Shown here one piece after another: positions 37,430-50,600 of a stretch of DNA of 64,000 nt. Below the pieces are notes generated by a model. That model saw nothing but the letters and a program-made list of their open reading frames with translations. It was not told the DNA's origin and did not search any database. Location: positions 28,420,820-28,484,819 of the forward strand of contig CP034975.1 of assembly GCA_004026145.2 (NCBI GenBank), in the 5' to 3' direction. The stretch's first letter is position 1, and every line of letters starts with the position of its first letter. Position numbers and translations under genes: made by a program. The DNA is from Takifugu bimaculatus (Eukaryota; Chordata; Actinopteri; Tetraodontiformes; Tetraodontidae).

Positions 37430-39239
37430 TACACAACCTCGGTCATTACTAAACATCTAATGGACACAACCAGCCAGTGGCCCTTAAGCACTGCGTCTGT
37501 CATGTACACACGTGCAAAGACAAATTGTCCTCTCACCCACTCAAGCTCATTAGCCTTCTCGTTGGCATCATCTGTCTTTCTCTCTGCTCACCTCTCCTTC
37601 TCCTACCTGCCTTTGCCATTGCTTCCACGAAAGAAAACACCTCCTTCACCCCTTCTTTCTGCACGATGCCCATCTTCTCCCCCTTTTTTCACGGCGTGTG
37701 ACACGTTTACAGCTTTATTTAATGTCCGACTGTATCTCCATCTCCCTCCCTTTTGTCCTGGTGCCGCACGCATGGGGCCTTGTCCTATGTAATAAATCTT
37801 ATTTCACGTCCACTGAGGCTGATGCGGCCTGCAGCTCTATGCAGAGTGATAGATGATACAATATTGAGCTGCTGCAAAGCTGCAACTTAGATCTAGGGTT
37901 CTCATAAGAAAAGGGCCCGTGTAGCCTTTAGGGAAGGAAAGACAGAGAGGACGGAAGTGTGTGACAAGGGGGGGTAAAAAAGAAGTGAAGATATTGGAAA
38001 GCCAAAAAGAAAATGTCTGCTAATATTGAGCTGCAGGAAGGTGAACTGGAGGAAATAAGCTTGTTCCGTGCCTCAGTTTGAGGCAATTTTAGGTGCTCTG
38101 GTGCCTAACCAATGGTTTATTTTTATAAAACAATGTTTAGACGTGAGGCTAGTAACCGATGCTTCTCTAATATAAACATTCTTGATGCATGATTTAATTT
38201 ATTTTCTGTAGTGGTGGCTATTGCCACTTAGCTGCCCGTCTCAATGTTCTACATTCTCAACGCATCCTCTGCCAACCAATCAGGAGGCTGCAGTGTTTGT
38301 AGCCCCGCCCACACCTGACCGCATTATTCTTCCTGATGCAAGTGTGGTTGTTTTGGCAAAAATTGAGACAGATGAAGCTCAGAGATGTTATTTTTTTGTC
38401 TTTGTGGGCAGATGTTGGCACGTTCATACTGTATTAATCTGATGTGACGTGGACTGTTTTTTTATCTGAGTTAGCAAGAGTTGGCTTCCCCTGTGAATAT
38501 CAAAGCTTTCTTGTGGTTTTGTCGGCGCACAGCTCCTTGTGTGAAGCAGGAGCAGGAGGAACCGCTGCAGTTAGTTTGCATTAAAGAGGGGGGAAATGGA
38601 GACAGGCTGACAACCCTTAGATGTCTGAACCGACTCCAAGTACTGCAAATCAGCTGTCAGCATCTTTGAGAGGTGTACAGTTGTAGTCTGCAGGATACAC
38701 TTCCCTGGTCATGTGCAGGACCACACACCAGCTTCAATACAACCAACCAGGAGAGAATCTGTCAGACCAGGAGCAGAAAAAGGGGCAAAACCTCTCACAT
38801 TTCTTTGTACATTGTCCTGATGCAAGACAACTTCCAGAAAGATAAGATGCTGAATCTATTTTCCACGTGAACACTGGAAAACACACAAAGACTGTAGAAA
38901 AATGGAATGAAATGATTTTGAGATCGTAAACGTGAGTGGCAACGATACAATAAAAAAACGACATTATCTGTCGTGATTGACACCATTTTTGTCAGATTAT
39001 TGAGCGAATTTAAGCAACATTTAAGGGAACAGAATATTTGACTTCACATATCCTGGGTCTCTCCTGTCGTAATGGAGGGATTAGCTATAATGCCTTAGAA
39101 GGGAAAACTAAAGACTCATTTATGATGATGGCTCGTGATGAAACTGCACTCCAAACACCATAATGTCCTCCCAAATTACCATGAACACCTTTAGGAAATG
39201 TCTTGAAGTATATGACAATAATTCCATGCCTCTCCAGCA

Positions 39240-39256
39240 CCCCCCCCCCCCCCCCA
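39240..39256. repeat. C homopolymer
   Basis: A run of 17 C bases, followed by ATCCCCCC. Confidence 0.9.
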
Positions 39257-39659
39257 TCCCCCCATGTTAATTCATACTGCATATAAAGCCCCTCACTGTG
39301 GTTTTAAATAAAGGATTTTCTACTTCCAGGAGCGCTGCTTGATGCACATACATCGACTCATAAAAGGACTCATCTGTCATTCTCCATCAGGTGATGAATA
39401 ATACACCAGTCTGTCACTGATCCAATAAGAGCACGCAGCCCCGAGCAGCTCCTGTGAAATACAGAAAACACACTGCAAAACACACACACAGGAAGCCACA
39501 TAAATAACCACAAATAACACTCTGGCACACACAGGCACATGCGCTCACGCAGCCATGCTGATCTTTGATTTATGTCTTGGAGCTGTGTTCAAATGTGAAG
39601 CCATGGGAGCATTATTAGAAAATTAATGATAGATGACTTTTGCCCTCAGAAAAGACTGC

Positions 39660-39661
<2 letters not shown>

Positions 39662-39727
<66 letters not shown>
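39662..39727. repeat. (CT)n microsatellite
   Basis: An uninterrupted CT run of about 66 bp. Confidence 0.95.
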
Positions 39728-39730
<3 letters not shown>

Positions 39731-40110
39731 GCTTACTCAAGTTTTGAGCACTGTCGACTTTTTTGCCAAAAATCGGGAGCCGTTTTGCACCTTAGTAATG
39801 ATCCCTTTCTTCCAGTTCATCACATCAGGCAGCTCTGTTCTGCTCCAGCACTTTTAGTAAACACACCTGGCAAACAAACATGGTCTCTTGGTGCAGAGAC
39901 GAGGCCAAACTGGTGCTCTGGAGACTCTGGGAACTGAATGCACTGGCTCCTGATCGCCACGATGACCTGGTTTTATTATCTCTTTGATAAAAAAAAATCC
40001 CTTTAAATATAAATATGTGTCAAAAGCAAAGGGTTGATGCTCAGAACTCGCCATCAAATCCATAGCATGTCTGCACTCACCCAACACTATTTTGTTGCAA
40101 TATGTTGACA

Positions 40111-40232
40111 GGACAGAAAATATTATCTTGCAGGAATAAATAAATATGCCATAGAATAGATAAGCCAGAATAGAATAGAATAGAATAGAATAGAATAGAA
40201 CAGAACAGAATATTCTCTTGCAGGAATAAATA
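40111..40232. repeat. (TAGAA)n array flanked by ~30-bp direct repeats
   Basis: Pentamer units at about 40167-40210 sit between two near-identical copies of CTTGCAGGAATAAATA plus upstream context (40111-40142 and 40202-40232). Confidence 0.8.
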
Positions 40233-41549
40233 GATCTCTCAGTAAAGGATTGTCGTATCATAAATTTTACTACAACCATTGACCTAATCTGCCCTTTCAG
40301 GACCTGCCGCTTCCATGAATCATGGTATAGATGGCGTATCTATGGTGATGTGTAGCATTTACTGTCCTCTAAACAGAAGCCTGATGCTAAGAAAGTAAAT
40401 ATAAACACTTACAGTAACATAAAGCCATGCAAAAGATTTGAATCTGCGTCCATCCACAGGTGGTCACAGGTGTCTCAGGGAGTCTCCCACACTGACCTGC
40501 TCAAGGCCCACGAGGCCCACCTCAGAATGCCCTCCACTGGTGCTATCTGCACAAATGTTACCTTAAAAAGGATTCTTTTGGGGGAATGTTTGACTTCAAT
40601 AGAGTCTTTCTCCTTTTTTTCAGATTTGAAGGGAAAAAAAGTGATTTCAGGCAGCATCGAACAACTCAGAACACTCTGTGGGCAGATCGGGTTTGATCTG
40701 ACTCATATTGACAGGGTTTGTGTGGGCCAGAGCCGTTAGAGTATAAGGTAAAGTTTACAGTGTGGGTGAGGGCAGGGGAGTACAAAACACACACACACAA
40801 GCACACACGCACATCTAGGTGCCACCTACCTAGATGAAAGCATTGGCTCTGTTGCAGACCATTCTGACTCCCTTGGAGGTCCTGTTGAGGATTGTTGTTG
40901 CCATTTATAGGATAAGGCGCAGCAGGAGACCGGCCCGTGTGTACGCTACACAATGTTCTTGTGCTGGTGTGCCCAATGCACTTTGCGGGTGTTCGTGTTT
41001 ATGTTCTCAATCTGAGGATGATGTGTAGTGCATACTTAAGGACTGTTAGATCTTCACGGCCCAAAACACACACACACACACATGCACAGTTCGCTGAGAG
41101 GGGAAAAACCACAGCCTTGGATGGTTTAAGTGTCCTAATGTCAACAGCCACCCCTGAAAGTGCTCAAGTGTTTGTGGTCGTGAGCTGAGGGCTACTGAAC
41201 AGAGGGACTGATATCACTTTATGAGAATGTGCTCTGCAGCAACCGTGACCGATGGAGGGTTTTAAAAAGACAGGGGAAAGGTTTAAAAAACAGGCAGGTA
41301 GGACACAACTGTTCGGGCTGTTAGCATGCAGCGATGAACACAAAGACGAGGGAGAACACGGGAAGGAACCAAGGATGGACTCAGAGCTTCTTCTTTTTTT
41401 TTTTTTTTTTTAAAGTTTTTGCTGGCAAAAATTCAAACTGTTGCCAGCGTTTGGCAGGCAACCACACGAGAGAAACTCCAGAAATGAGGGGAAATAAAGC
41501 TTACACTGAAATTGGATTTGCAGCAATCTTATTTGTGCTGGTGTAGCGA

Positions 41550-41566
41550 GGGGGGGGGGGGGGGGG
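41550..41566. repeat. G homopolymer
   Basis: A run of 17 G bases. Confidence 0.9.
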
Positions 41567-42499
41567 AACAAAGGCTTTTGTCTGATGAAATGGAATTTCA
41601 TACAGCAGCCATATGCAGTCAGTGAGTTCAAGACATCAGGAGAGCGGGAAGTTGCCAATTCACGAGCAGATGAGCGGCCCGCGCAGACAGGCGCCCACCC
41701 AGGTAGTGGGAGATAAAAAAGTCAAAACAAAGCTTGCAATTAATTTTACACAGGGAATAAAGGAAATGTTTCGCCCTTTTCCCCCCCACATTTGTCTCTA
41801 CGGGCGTGTCAGTTTGCCATCAGAAGTCTCAGGATGAGTTATGATTGTCGCTGCAGACGAAACCAAAGCTCCATATCAAGACTAGTAATAAGTAACGCTA
41901 TACTGGTTTTTATTTGACTCAAATTTATACTTTTACTACACTGACCTTCTTCGGAGGTAGTAATTTTAATGGTCTGACATTTCTTTAACTTGGTATGTAA
42001 CAGGAAGAAACCCAAAGGAGGACCTGAATCACATCGGAGGACCTTTTATAATGTACTAAGGCCAATACCAGGGCTCCCACTGCCTGATTAACTCTCATTC
42101 ACCGGTGACCCAGTTGATTTATTCTTAAATTAAAACTTTTGCGTCTTGTTTTTTGAAGCACCAACCAACTTTCTTGGCATCGAAGGATCGACCCTGCAGC
42201 AACGATCCACCAATCCCTCAGCTCATGGCTGCAACATTGTGGGCTCGAAACCACATTTTAAATAATTTCCATTTTATTAAAAAGACACCTGTTCCAAACC
42301 TGGGAAAGAGTGCAAAGAAGTAGAGAAGGTAGGCAGAAATATTTGATGAATAAAATGATTATTTCAGTGAACATGAGGTCTAGGGGTAAGGTTTAAATAT
42401 GGAAGGCTTAGAAGACAGTATTTACTTATGTTTACACGTGGCTACAGGTGCCACAAACCAGCTGTGTTTCAGTGAACACAGCATTTGAACTTCTTTAGA

Positions 42500-42650
42500 T
42501 ATGTCTGTGTAGATTCTCAATCATCCAGGTCATTGTATCCAAGGTAGTTTTCTATGTCAAATGGACTGGGTTTCTTCTCTTGAAGACGTTTCGCCTTCTA
42601 TCCAGAAGGCTTCTTCAGTTCTTAGATATGTGGATTTGAAAAGGCCAGTC
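42500..42650. repeat. Interspersed repeat fragment with hairpin
   Basis: It contains ATTCTCAATCATCCAGGTCA and a stem-loop in which GCCTTCT pairs with AGAAGGC and outer GAAG with CTTC, around 42582-42616. I recall both modules as recurring in teleost genomes. Family assignment is not possible here. Confidence 0.4.
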
Positions 42651-43326
42651 TTTGAGTATTTGCTGCATTTGTTTTAGTTTTCCCTTATTAGCCATTGTTA
42701 TTCATCATGCAAATTCAATATTGGTGGTTGACGTTATTAAGAAGAATGGTTTATAATAAAGTTTCTCGGTGGGTAATGCTGCCGCTCAGCCAGATGAAGC
42801 TGCACCCAGCAGCTATCTGTTGACACATCTCATATAAGTTCACAAACGCAGCCCTTAACAGCTCTGTGCAGCATATAAATATTACTGCCTTCGAGTCAGC
42901 TGTAACCACATTTCTAAGAAGAATGTGTGTTTATGGCAGAGCTGTGTGTGGCAGAAAGGACAGAGGCACAAGGGAGGCTCAAAGAAGAGGAATATACAGG
43001 AACTCCATCGTAAACACTGACAATATTAAAGTAGAACTTTGCTGCAGTAAATATTATTTAACTGGCCTGGCTGTTAACTTCAGTACTGAGAAAGAACTGA
43101 TACGCCACAAATCAAGGCTCAATGCAAGTGAGGCCAAATAATTAATGCTACTTGAAATTACAAAATAAAAGTCAAAAAAAGTATTTTTTTTATAATAGTA
43201 GCCCAAAACCTTTTGAATTGGAGGTGACTCTGCTTATTGTGGTTAGCAAAGGAGTTTCATTTCCAAACTGGGAAAATTTAGACCTCAACATAATCTTATG
43301 AACTACCCCAAGTGTAGACTTGGGTA

Positions 43327-43414
43327 TCATCCATCCATCCATCCATCCATCCATCCATCCATCCATCCATCCATCCATCCATCCATCCATCCATCCATCC
43401 ATCCATCCATCCAT
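43327..43414. repeat. (ATCC)n microsatellite
   Basis: About 22 uninterrupted ATCC units. It is the reverse-strand equivalent of the GGAT array at 32.6-32.9 kb. Confidence 0.95.
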
Positions 43415-43525
43415 GTACTGTAGTTTCGGGGGGCTGGCGCCTATCTCAGCTAAAAAGAGACAAACAAACCGTGACACCCTTTGGTCAACACCCCCAAATG
43501 CATGTCTCTGGACTGTTGGAGGAAG

Positions 43526-43528
<3 letters not shown>

Positions 43529-43584
<56 letters not shown>
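43529..43584. repeat. (GT)n microsatellite
   Basis: An uninterrupted GT run of about 55 bp. Confidence 0.95.
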
Positions 43585-43587
<3 letters not shown>

Positions 43588-44655
43588 TTTGTTTCTCAGT
43601 AATTTGTGCTACTAAGCAGAGAGTAAAAATCTGTTACTAGGTTACGCTCTCAGCAAAGATGCACCAACCACCACAGACGTGGGTGAAGACAGATGAACTC
43701 TCCGATTCAGACTGTGTTAAACTGGATTTAGGGACAGAGTCCAGTGCTGCGATGGCTCGTCAGAAACACATCTTACTGAAATGAAGAAGTGCTTGTGTTC
43801 CTGTGCACGTGCAAATCTGTGTGGAAGTGTGTGCGTGAGAATCGGGTCAGCCTCCCTGAGGGGAGGAGGTGGGATGAAGGAGTGATGAACAAATGAGGAC
43901 GGAGATAAAAAAAGGAAGAAAATGCTGACACTGAGAAATGATGATTCTGAGAGCTAATTACACAAATTTAGCATAGTTACTTCCCTGTACAGGCGTTAAT
44001 GAGTGTTTTAACGTGTGGCAGATGGTCACAGATGTGGGTGTTCTTTCTGATCCTGAAGAAGCCCCAAAATGTCATCTCTCTGTTTAATCGTCACAAGATA
44101 AACTCTTTGATCTGGGAACAAATATCCTGTTTGACATCTTCCAGCTATTTTGCACCACGCTGCATGATTGGGTTTGGTTTGTTAAGGTCAGTCTTAATTA
44201 GACGGCGCCAGCTTTCATGACTTCATTAAATGAAAAAGAGGCTTTGATCTTGTTTTAGCCCGTTAGAGGCAAAAAAAAAACCCTAGAGAGAAAGAGAGAG
44301 AGAGAAGGCATTTCATTTAAATTGGTTCAATGATTAATTTTAAAGAAGCTGTTTTTTGTGTTTCTTTTTTAACTTTTCAGATAAGCAGTCATAAATGGAT
44401 TATGATCGATGAGTTATCAAGGATATTACACTTAAAGTCAAAGCTCCTTTTAAATATGTTCATATCCTTCTAAACACAATACTAAATAAAGAAACAAACA
44501 TTACAGCATATACATGTCAGTAATATGCTGCTTGAGTAGTTGAATAATTTGCTTCTTGTTATTAAAAATTCCCATTTCTGCCTTTTTGGAAGAACAGAAT
44601 GTTGACGACTGTAACAAAACAAACACTGTTGGGACAAATGACTTGTTATTTAACC

Positions 44656-44661
44656 TTTATT
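44656..44661 (-). terminator. Polyadenylation signal of nrp2 a-form
   Basis: AATAAA on the minus strand, with a GT-rich element about 30-45 bases downstream (AGTGTTTGTTTTGTT, minus strand, 44614-44628). The combination is a good vertebrate poly(A) site. Confidence 0.6.
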
Positions 44662-45142
44662 AAATAATAATAACATTAAAAAAGAAAAAAAATCCTGTAC
44701 AAAGTCTACAAACAACAATTTGAGTTATCTGACCAGTGCCGTAGGTGTGTGTATATCTCAATGTGTGTGTGTATCAAAAAAGAAGAGGTAATACTTCCCC
44801 GATTTTCTCTGTGTGTATGTAGTCAGTGCCTACTTTTCTGTGTGTGTGAATGTGTGTGTGTGTGTGTTTGTGTGTGTGTGTCAGAGAGACATGGTGAGAG
44901 AGCTCCAAGGCACTTGGAAAACAGTCCAATGAAAACACATTTAGATGAATGGAAAGTTCTCCATCTCTCTCTCCATCGTTCCCTCTCTCTTTTCCTGGTG
45001 GTCTTCAACAGTTTTAAGAATCATTTCATTTCCTTGGTTGAGAGAAAATCAGAAAAGACAAGACGTGTTTACACCCCAGCCAACTTCATCTGCACCCTGA
45101 TAGGTGATGCTTGATCAGAAGTTTCTGCCCAGTCTTTTGTTG

Positions 45143-45159
45143 CCCCCCCCCCCCCCCCC
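45143..45159. repeat. C homopolymer
   Basis: A run of 17 C bases within the presumed nrp2 3' UTR. Confidence 0.9.
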
Positions 45160-47331
45160 TCCAGTAGTTTGGGGGAAACGTTTCCACGTGTATCTTTGCT
45201 GTCATTTATAGGCAGGTCATTTCTGAGGATCACCCAGGTTTGATGGCAACTTTCGTATCCACTTAAATTGACTTTAAATCATAAAATAGCTGAAAATCAT
45301 ATTTAAGAAGCACTTTCTGGACACGGCAGATTTTAGAGATACCCTGTGGAGTTATTTTTTAATTTTTTTTTGGAAAACATCCAAATTGAAATTTGCTGCA
45401 ACCAAGTGTGTCAAGCTTTCTGCCGCCTTCAGCTTTGATTTGCGACCAAAATGACTTCCAGCAATTGCCACGGTGACGTTGCTACATCTTGATCATAACT
45501 ATATCACCACACGGTGGAGGCCGATCGTTTGCTTTACTTTTACTTTAATAGCAACCTGTCATCCATCTAGTTTTGTCTCTTTAAATATTTACAAAGTCTC
45601 TACTGACTTAAAGGGATTTCATGCCATGTTTGGGAAGCTTGCCGTCATCTAGCATTACAAATAAGACACGACGAGAATGGACTGAGTGGTCAGAAACTCC
45701 ACAGGGCTCTTTTATTTTCACCGAAACATGTTTAACAGAAGTTAAACCCTCAAGTGAACTGAGCAAGGCGGCAAAAACAAGACCACTTGTTAGGAATTAC
45801 TCTGCACGCTGACACCTTTTCGTCCTGTGTGCGTCTGTGTGTGTTTGTGTGTGTGTGTGGGAGTGTGTGTGTGCGCGCCCTCCTCTTCGTCCCTGGCAGC
45901 ACTGGCCTTCCTCCATGGCTGTCCTCCGATACAGCGTATACTGTAGTTAGCTTAAGGCTCGATTGTGTGTCCAAGAAAGTCGACAGTGAGTTTGCGCTCT
46001 ACTTTAGTCCCTCCTCTGCTTCCACCTCAGAGTATTCCTTCAATCAGGGGGCATCGCTAGGTTGGATGAGTGAAAAGGAAGGGTGATTTAGCACTCTCCA
46101 GCCACCTCCCTGTGCACATAATACAGCTCTTTGGCAATCCATAGGTTGCAGTTAAACAATCACTGATATTTTGTTCACACAGTGTCTGTCCATCATTTAG
46201 TTTGAAAAGCAAAAATATATATAGATATATACCAAAGACAAATGCTAAAATACTGAATCTAAAGCACGACTCCCTAACAGCATGTTAGATTTAGATAAAC
46301 CTCTGATTTTGTCTTTGATTTTTGTCTTGTCTTCTACTCTTTGTCATTATAACGCCACTGAAAATATGAGTTAAGACTGCGGAGTCAAACACAACGTTAA
46401 AGAAAGTATAAAAATGGCATAAGCTACGAACTAAAGCTGGCTCCACTTCCTCTTTTCCCCGCCTCAAAACAGGACACAGGTTGAAAACAAAGCAAAAAAA
46501 ACAGTCACCGTTACTCTTCTATGCCACTGGTTTCACAAAGCGCAGACTGAGGCCATACAAAGGAGCGAGAGAGCGAGCGCCACACTGCAAAAAACAAAAT
46601 AAAAAAATATCACAGAACTCAACTCTAAAACTCCCCTAAAACAAACCGAAAGCCAAAAAGAAAGGGTGTTTTCCCTGCTCCTCTCTTCCGTCTTTGTCTC
46701 TCTGGATCCGGACTCCTTTGAGCTGATGATCTACGGGGAGGGAGGCATTCATCTGATATGTGTTGACTTGAGTCAGAATAGCCCAGGTGAAGGGGCGCCA
46801 CGGCAGCAGGACAGTCCAGGCGCCGCGGCTGGTTAGGTCTCGCTGTCGGCCACATTCATATTCAAGCTAATGAGGACAAATGCCCTGCATAGTACCGTTC
46901 TGGGTACGTGTTAATGAAATTCCCTCCATCATTAAGAACCTCATTATCATGTTTTTATTCAACTGAACACCACGACCAGGCCGCCATTTGTGTCCCAAAT
47001 GTCCAGACTGTCATGGATACTGTGGGCCGTCGTTTTTCTTTTTAGCGTCATTCCAGCGGTTGGCGGGTTATATTCTGCAATAGATTCATTTTCATTCCTT
47101 CATTCATTCGCAAGGCTGTTTTTTTTTCTTTTTTTAAAAATCAAGCAGGCTTTCTCCTACAGGCTGAGGAGATCTGGTACTGGAGCCTCATCACGGAGAC
47201 TTCACCCTTTCGGATTTTAGAGAACACGTGGATACTGAAATGAAGAATAGTGCTGAATTTTCTTTGTCTGAACTGAGGACTGAAGGATGATGAGGCAACG
47301 AGAGGACGCATCCTGACCCTCAGAGTTCTCC

Positions 47332-47645
47332 TCATGCTTCAGAGCAGCACCTCTGCTGGTTTATCTTCACCTTATGCTTGATGCCGTCATACAGCTCAAA
47401 GTTGTAGTTCTCCAGCGTGGTGGACGAGCGCGACGAGAGCCCGCTGTAGGAGCAGGTGCAGTAGAGGAGCAGTCCGGCGCAGATGGCCCCCAGCAGGACG
47501 CCCAGGGAGCTCATCACGATGATGGTGAGGAGGATGGGGTCCAGCGTGTAGAGCCAGGCGTTGTCCTTGTCCTTCTCGGACACCAGGGTGACAGAGGGGG
47601 GGTCCATATCAGGGGTGGAGGGGGTGGAGAAGGAGGACTGCCAAC
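47332..47645 (-). CDS. nrp2: nrp2 last exon, a-form transmembrane and tail
   Basis: Acceptor tttccag at 47646-47652; the exon starts with two bases completing a Gly codon, then WQSSFSTPSTPDMDPP, VSEKDKDNAWLYTLDPIL, the transmembrane helix, YCTCSYSGLSSRSSTTLENY and a tail ending CCSEA; TGA at 47334-47332. It is nearly identical to the human NRP2a tail. Confidence 0.95.
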
Positions 47646-50600
47646 CTGGAAAGACATGGCCTGTGAAATCAGGAAAGAGCGATCACGCCAATGGAAACAG
47701 TATAATCGCTTGGATACGTCTATAAATTTGATACAAAATGGTTTGTTAACTGCTAAAAGGTTGTTCCAGTTTTTGATCTTTGCTTTATAACATCAACTGT
47801 GCTGAAAACTCGAGTGCATAAATGTCAATCATCAAGTGTAAACCCACAGTAATTGGAATGAAAACATTTAGATTTCAAGAGTCTATTAAGACTTAACTAC
47901 ATGTGTGAACACACAAATCAGGATTCCATTCTGGGTATTTTTAGGAAAATTTCAGCCTCTGTGGGTGCTTTTATTTTTGGTACAGCACTACATCCCATCG
48001 GCCCATTTGTTTGAGAAACTTTGTAAGCTGAACACAGACAAATGCAGCAGAAAGTTTCATTTAAAGTGCATTATGCTTTCAAAAGTAGAGCCTGTCAGAC
48101 TCTGGCTGAAAAGCCTCCAGAGGACTGTCCAGAAAATATTTTACCGCCTGTGGATTTAAACTTTAATGAACCTGAAATGAGGAAATAAATGTAACCGTAT
48201 TAAAGGCAAAAAGCCCCAGAATAGGACGGAGGTGATGAAGATCGCTGTTAAAAAAAAGAAAGAAGAAAAGATACGGTTGTAAATCTGCTGCCTGTTGTGT
48301 CAGGTTTGCGCGATCACACATGTTGGAGGGAGCACGGCGGGCTTGAGATGGGGGAAAGGGGAGCAAACATGGAACGTTCTGTTAGGAACTCAGTGTCAAA
48401 AGATCTCTGATCTCTCGATCTTGTTGTCCCAACTGTGCAAATTTCGCTCCCATTCTCCACCCCGTCGTGGACGTGTGCTCTGCTAATCTGCCAGTTATCA
48501 AGCACACTCTGCTCGCCTGCTGTATTTACACATGACGCTCGCCCACAGCTGGGATTAATGGCAGCAGGATTAAAGTTAAAAGATGGCGACTGTGTTAACA
48601 TATACAGCCCCATACAGAGAGACCTGGGATTATAGTGCATGTGTGAGAGGGCCATCAGTGAAGAGAAGACATGCCCGTGCACAGGCACATGCACATATAG
48701 AAGTAAACAGATTTTAACGGACCTGATGTGTACTCCATGCGGAAGGGGAAGCATTCTGTCTTATTTTGCCGACCGACAAAATAACATGTTGCACACACAT
48801 CCTAGTATTTCTATCTTTGTGGGGACTTTCACCAACACACTATATTCCCAGAACTACCCTACCCTTACCCAAATGTTAACCTAGACCCAATTCTTATCTC
48901 AACCTCAAAATCATGTCCTCCTCAAACAGTCCTCTGAAGATGTGGGGACCAACCAAAATGGCCCCTCTATGTAAAAATGTCCTCAATATGCTAGTAGAAT
49001 GGGTACGTTGGCATCCAATATTTAACAAATACAAAGACAGACACACGTGCATAAGTTTGAAAATCATTCTTCAAAGTTCTTTGAGAAAGACTCCTAAATG
49101 TCGTGGTAACCTCAGGCAGAAAGCACGAGCAGAGTGGGAGAGAGCTCACCTCCATCAATGGACGGTTTGTGGTTGAATAGAGGATCTTTTCCAAAGTCCA
49201 TAGGCCTGGGATCTGTTAAAGAAAAAGGCAAACAGCGTTAATGTGAAACCCTCCAGCTAACAATAAGCAGCAGATAGCATCACTCCTTCTCCAAGCTGCA
49301 TTTGTAGATGAGTATCGGTGTCACAGCCAGCTGGAAGATTGGCGTTTAAAAAGGCCAAACAAGAGAAACGGTGTAAGCTGGTTTGTTCCGAGCTTCAGAA
49401 CGTCAAGGGATCTTTATGGTTCGCAGACATTTTGCAGAAGCAACCTAAAGCCAGCAAGATTTTATTACATGATAAGCAGCATTCACTGATAGAGGTGGCA
49501 AATCAGGAGAAGGACGAGAGTGAAGACTTCACCGTTTTACAAAAAAAAATAAATCAATTTTATTACCTTCACATTCAGCTGCATGTTTTCATTCCAAATT
49601 CAACAGGCTGAAATATCACAATACTGACAGGCTGAAAGTGCAAAGTTCTTAATTCACTTTTATTCGAGGAAAGTGATATGACACTTCTCTGAGGGAAAAA
49701 AAATATCCGGGCAGCTGATAATCATTTATTGCTGTGCCAAAAGAACTAAAAAGACATTATGGAACCCAACAGTAACAGACGCTCAGACGAGAAGAAGTGA
49801 AAAACTAATTTAGCTGATATGAAAATGAGATACCGAGCCTCATTTCCTCCATCACACAAGCTTATTTTTTTAAGAGACGATTTCGGCTTGTGGGTAGTAC
49901 CTTCTGAAGGAAGCTTTCCAATATTCACTCGCCTTTAAACAATCTTTGATATTTTGAAGTAAGATATCTCCACTGTGTGATGACAGAACTTGCTCATGAA
50001 AGCCCTTAATGACTTTCAGAAATGGGCTCAATATCACCGTAATTAAGACCTCTCCCTGACCCTAACATTTAACAAGTTTGCAGCATTTTCATTTATATTC
50101 ATTTCTTAATTAAGACTTGTTTACTTGTGAGTTTTATTTGGTTAAAGGGCAAAAAAACTGAGAAAGTGCTTTTTTGTTTCAAAATTTGTGGAGAGAAAAT
50201 CAAGCGAACGTGAAATCATCAAAGAAAATGGTGGATTCACCACAGCCCTAGGATGTGGGATGCGGCTAATTTGAGCACCAGGCGTGCAATATTTCACCGA
50301 GGTCTTTGTGAAATAAATCCCCCCTGTGAGAAAACAACTCATACATGTGTGAAAGCCTTCAGACGTGTCGCTGTGTGAATACAGAAGCTCACAGGGCCCC
50401 TGCGGGCTTTAAGTTCTTGTTTCTCACACTCAAATCTCCACAGACTGTGACAAAACATTAAATCACCGATAGACAGATACAGGAAAAGAAGACAGACGGG
50501 GGAAAAAGAAAAACTTGGCCGCTGGTTGGATAACTGTTAAGCAATTTCTAATGATCTTTGCTGAAAGCCCTCGGGCTGGGATCTCCGAGAAGGATCGCCC

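Larger units (their letters stand above)
25941..44640. other. Gene-free interval between epb41l5 and nrp2
   Basis: About 18.7 kb between the ends of two convergent genes. I find no exon chain, RNA gene or transposon protein. It holds most of the repeats listed separately, purine-rich stretches (34900-35250), and several low-repeat AT/TAAT-rich blocks that may be conserved regulatory DNA. The block at 35590-35705 is GC-richer and unique but I could not identify it. Confidence 0.6.
44640..47331 (-). other. nrp2: Probable nrp2 (a-form) 3' UTR
   Basis: About 2.7 kb of non-coding sequence between the a-form stop codon and a good poly(A) site. It includes GT repeats (44838-44880) and a C17 run (45143-45159). 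The block at 46620-46960 is less repetitive and may be conserved. Confidence 0.55.

Noticed and set aside
42160..42260. tRNA B-box-like GGGCTCGAAACC
   Set aside because: No A box, acceptor stem or cloverleaf could be built around it.
43320..43640. Regular ATCC and GT repeats considered as a CRISPR-like array
   Set aside because: They are simple microsatellites without unique spacers, in a vertebrate genome.
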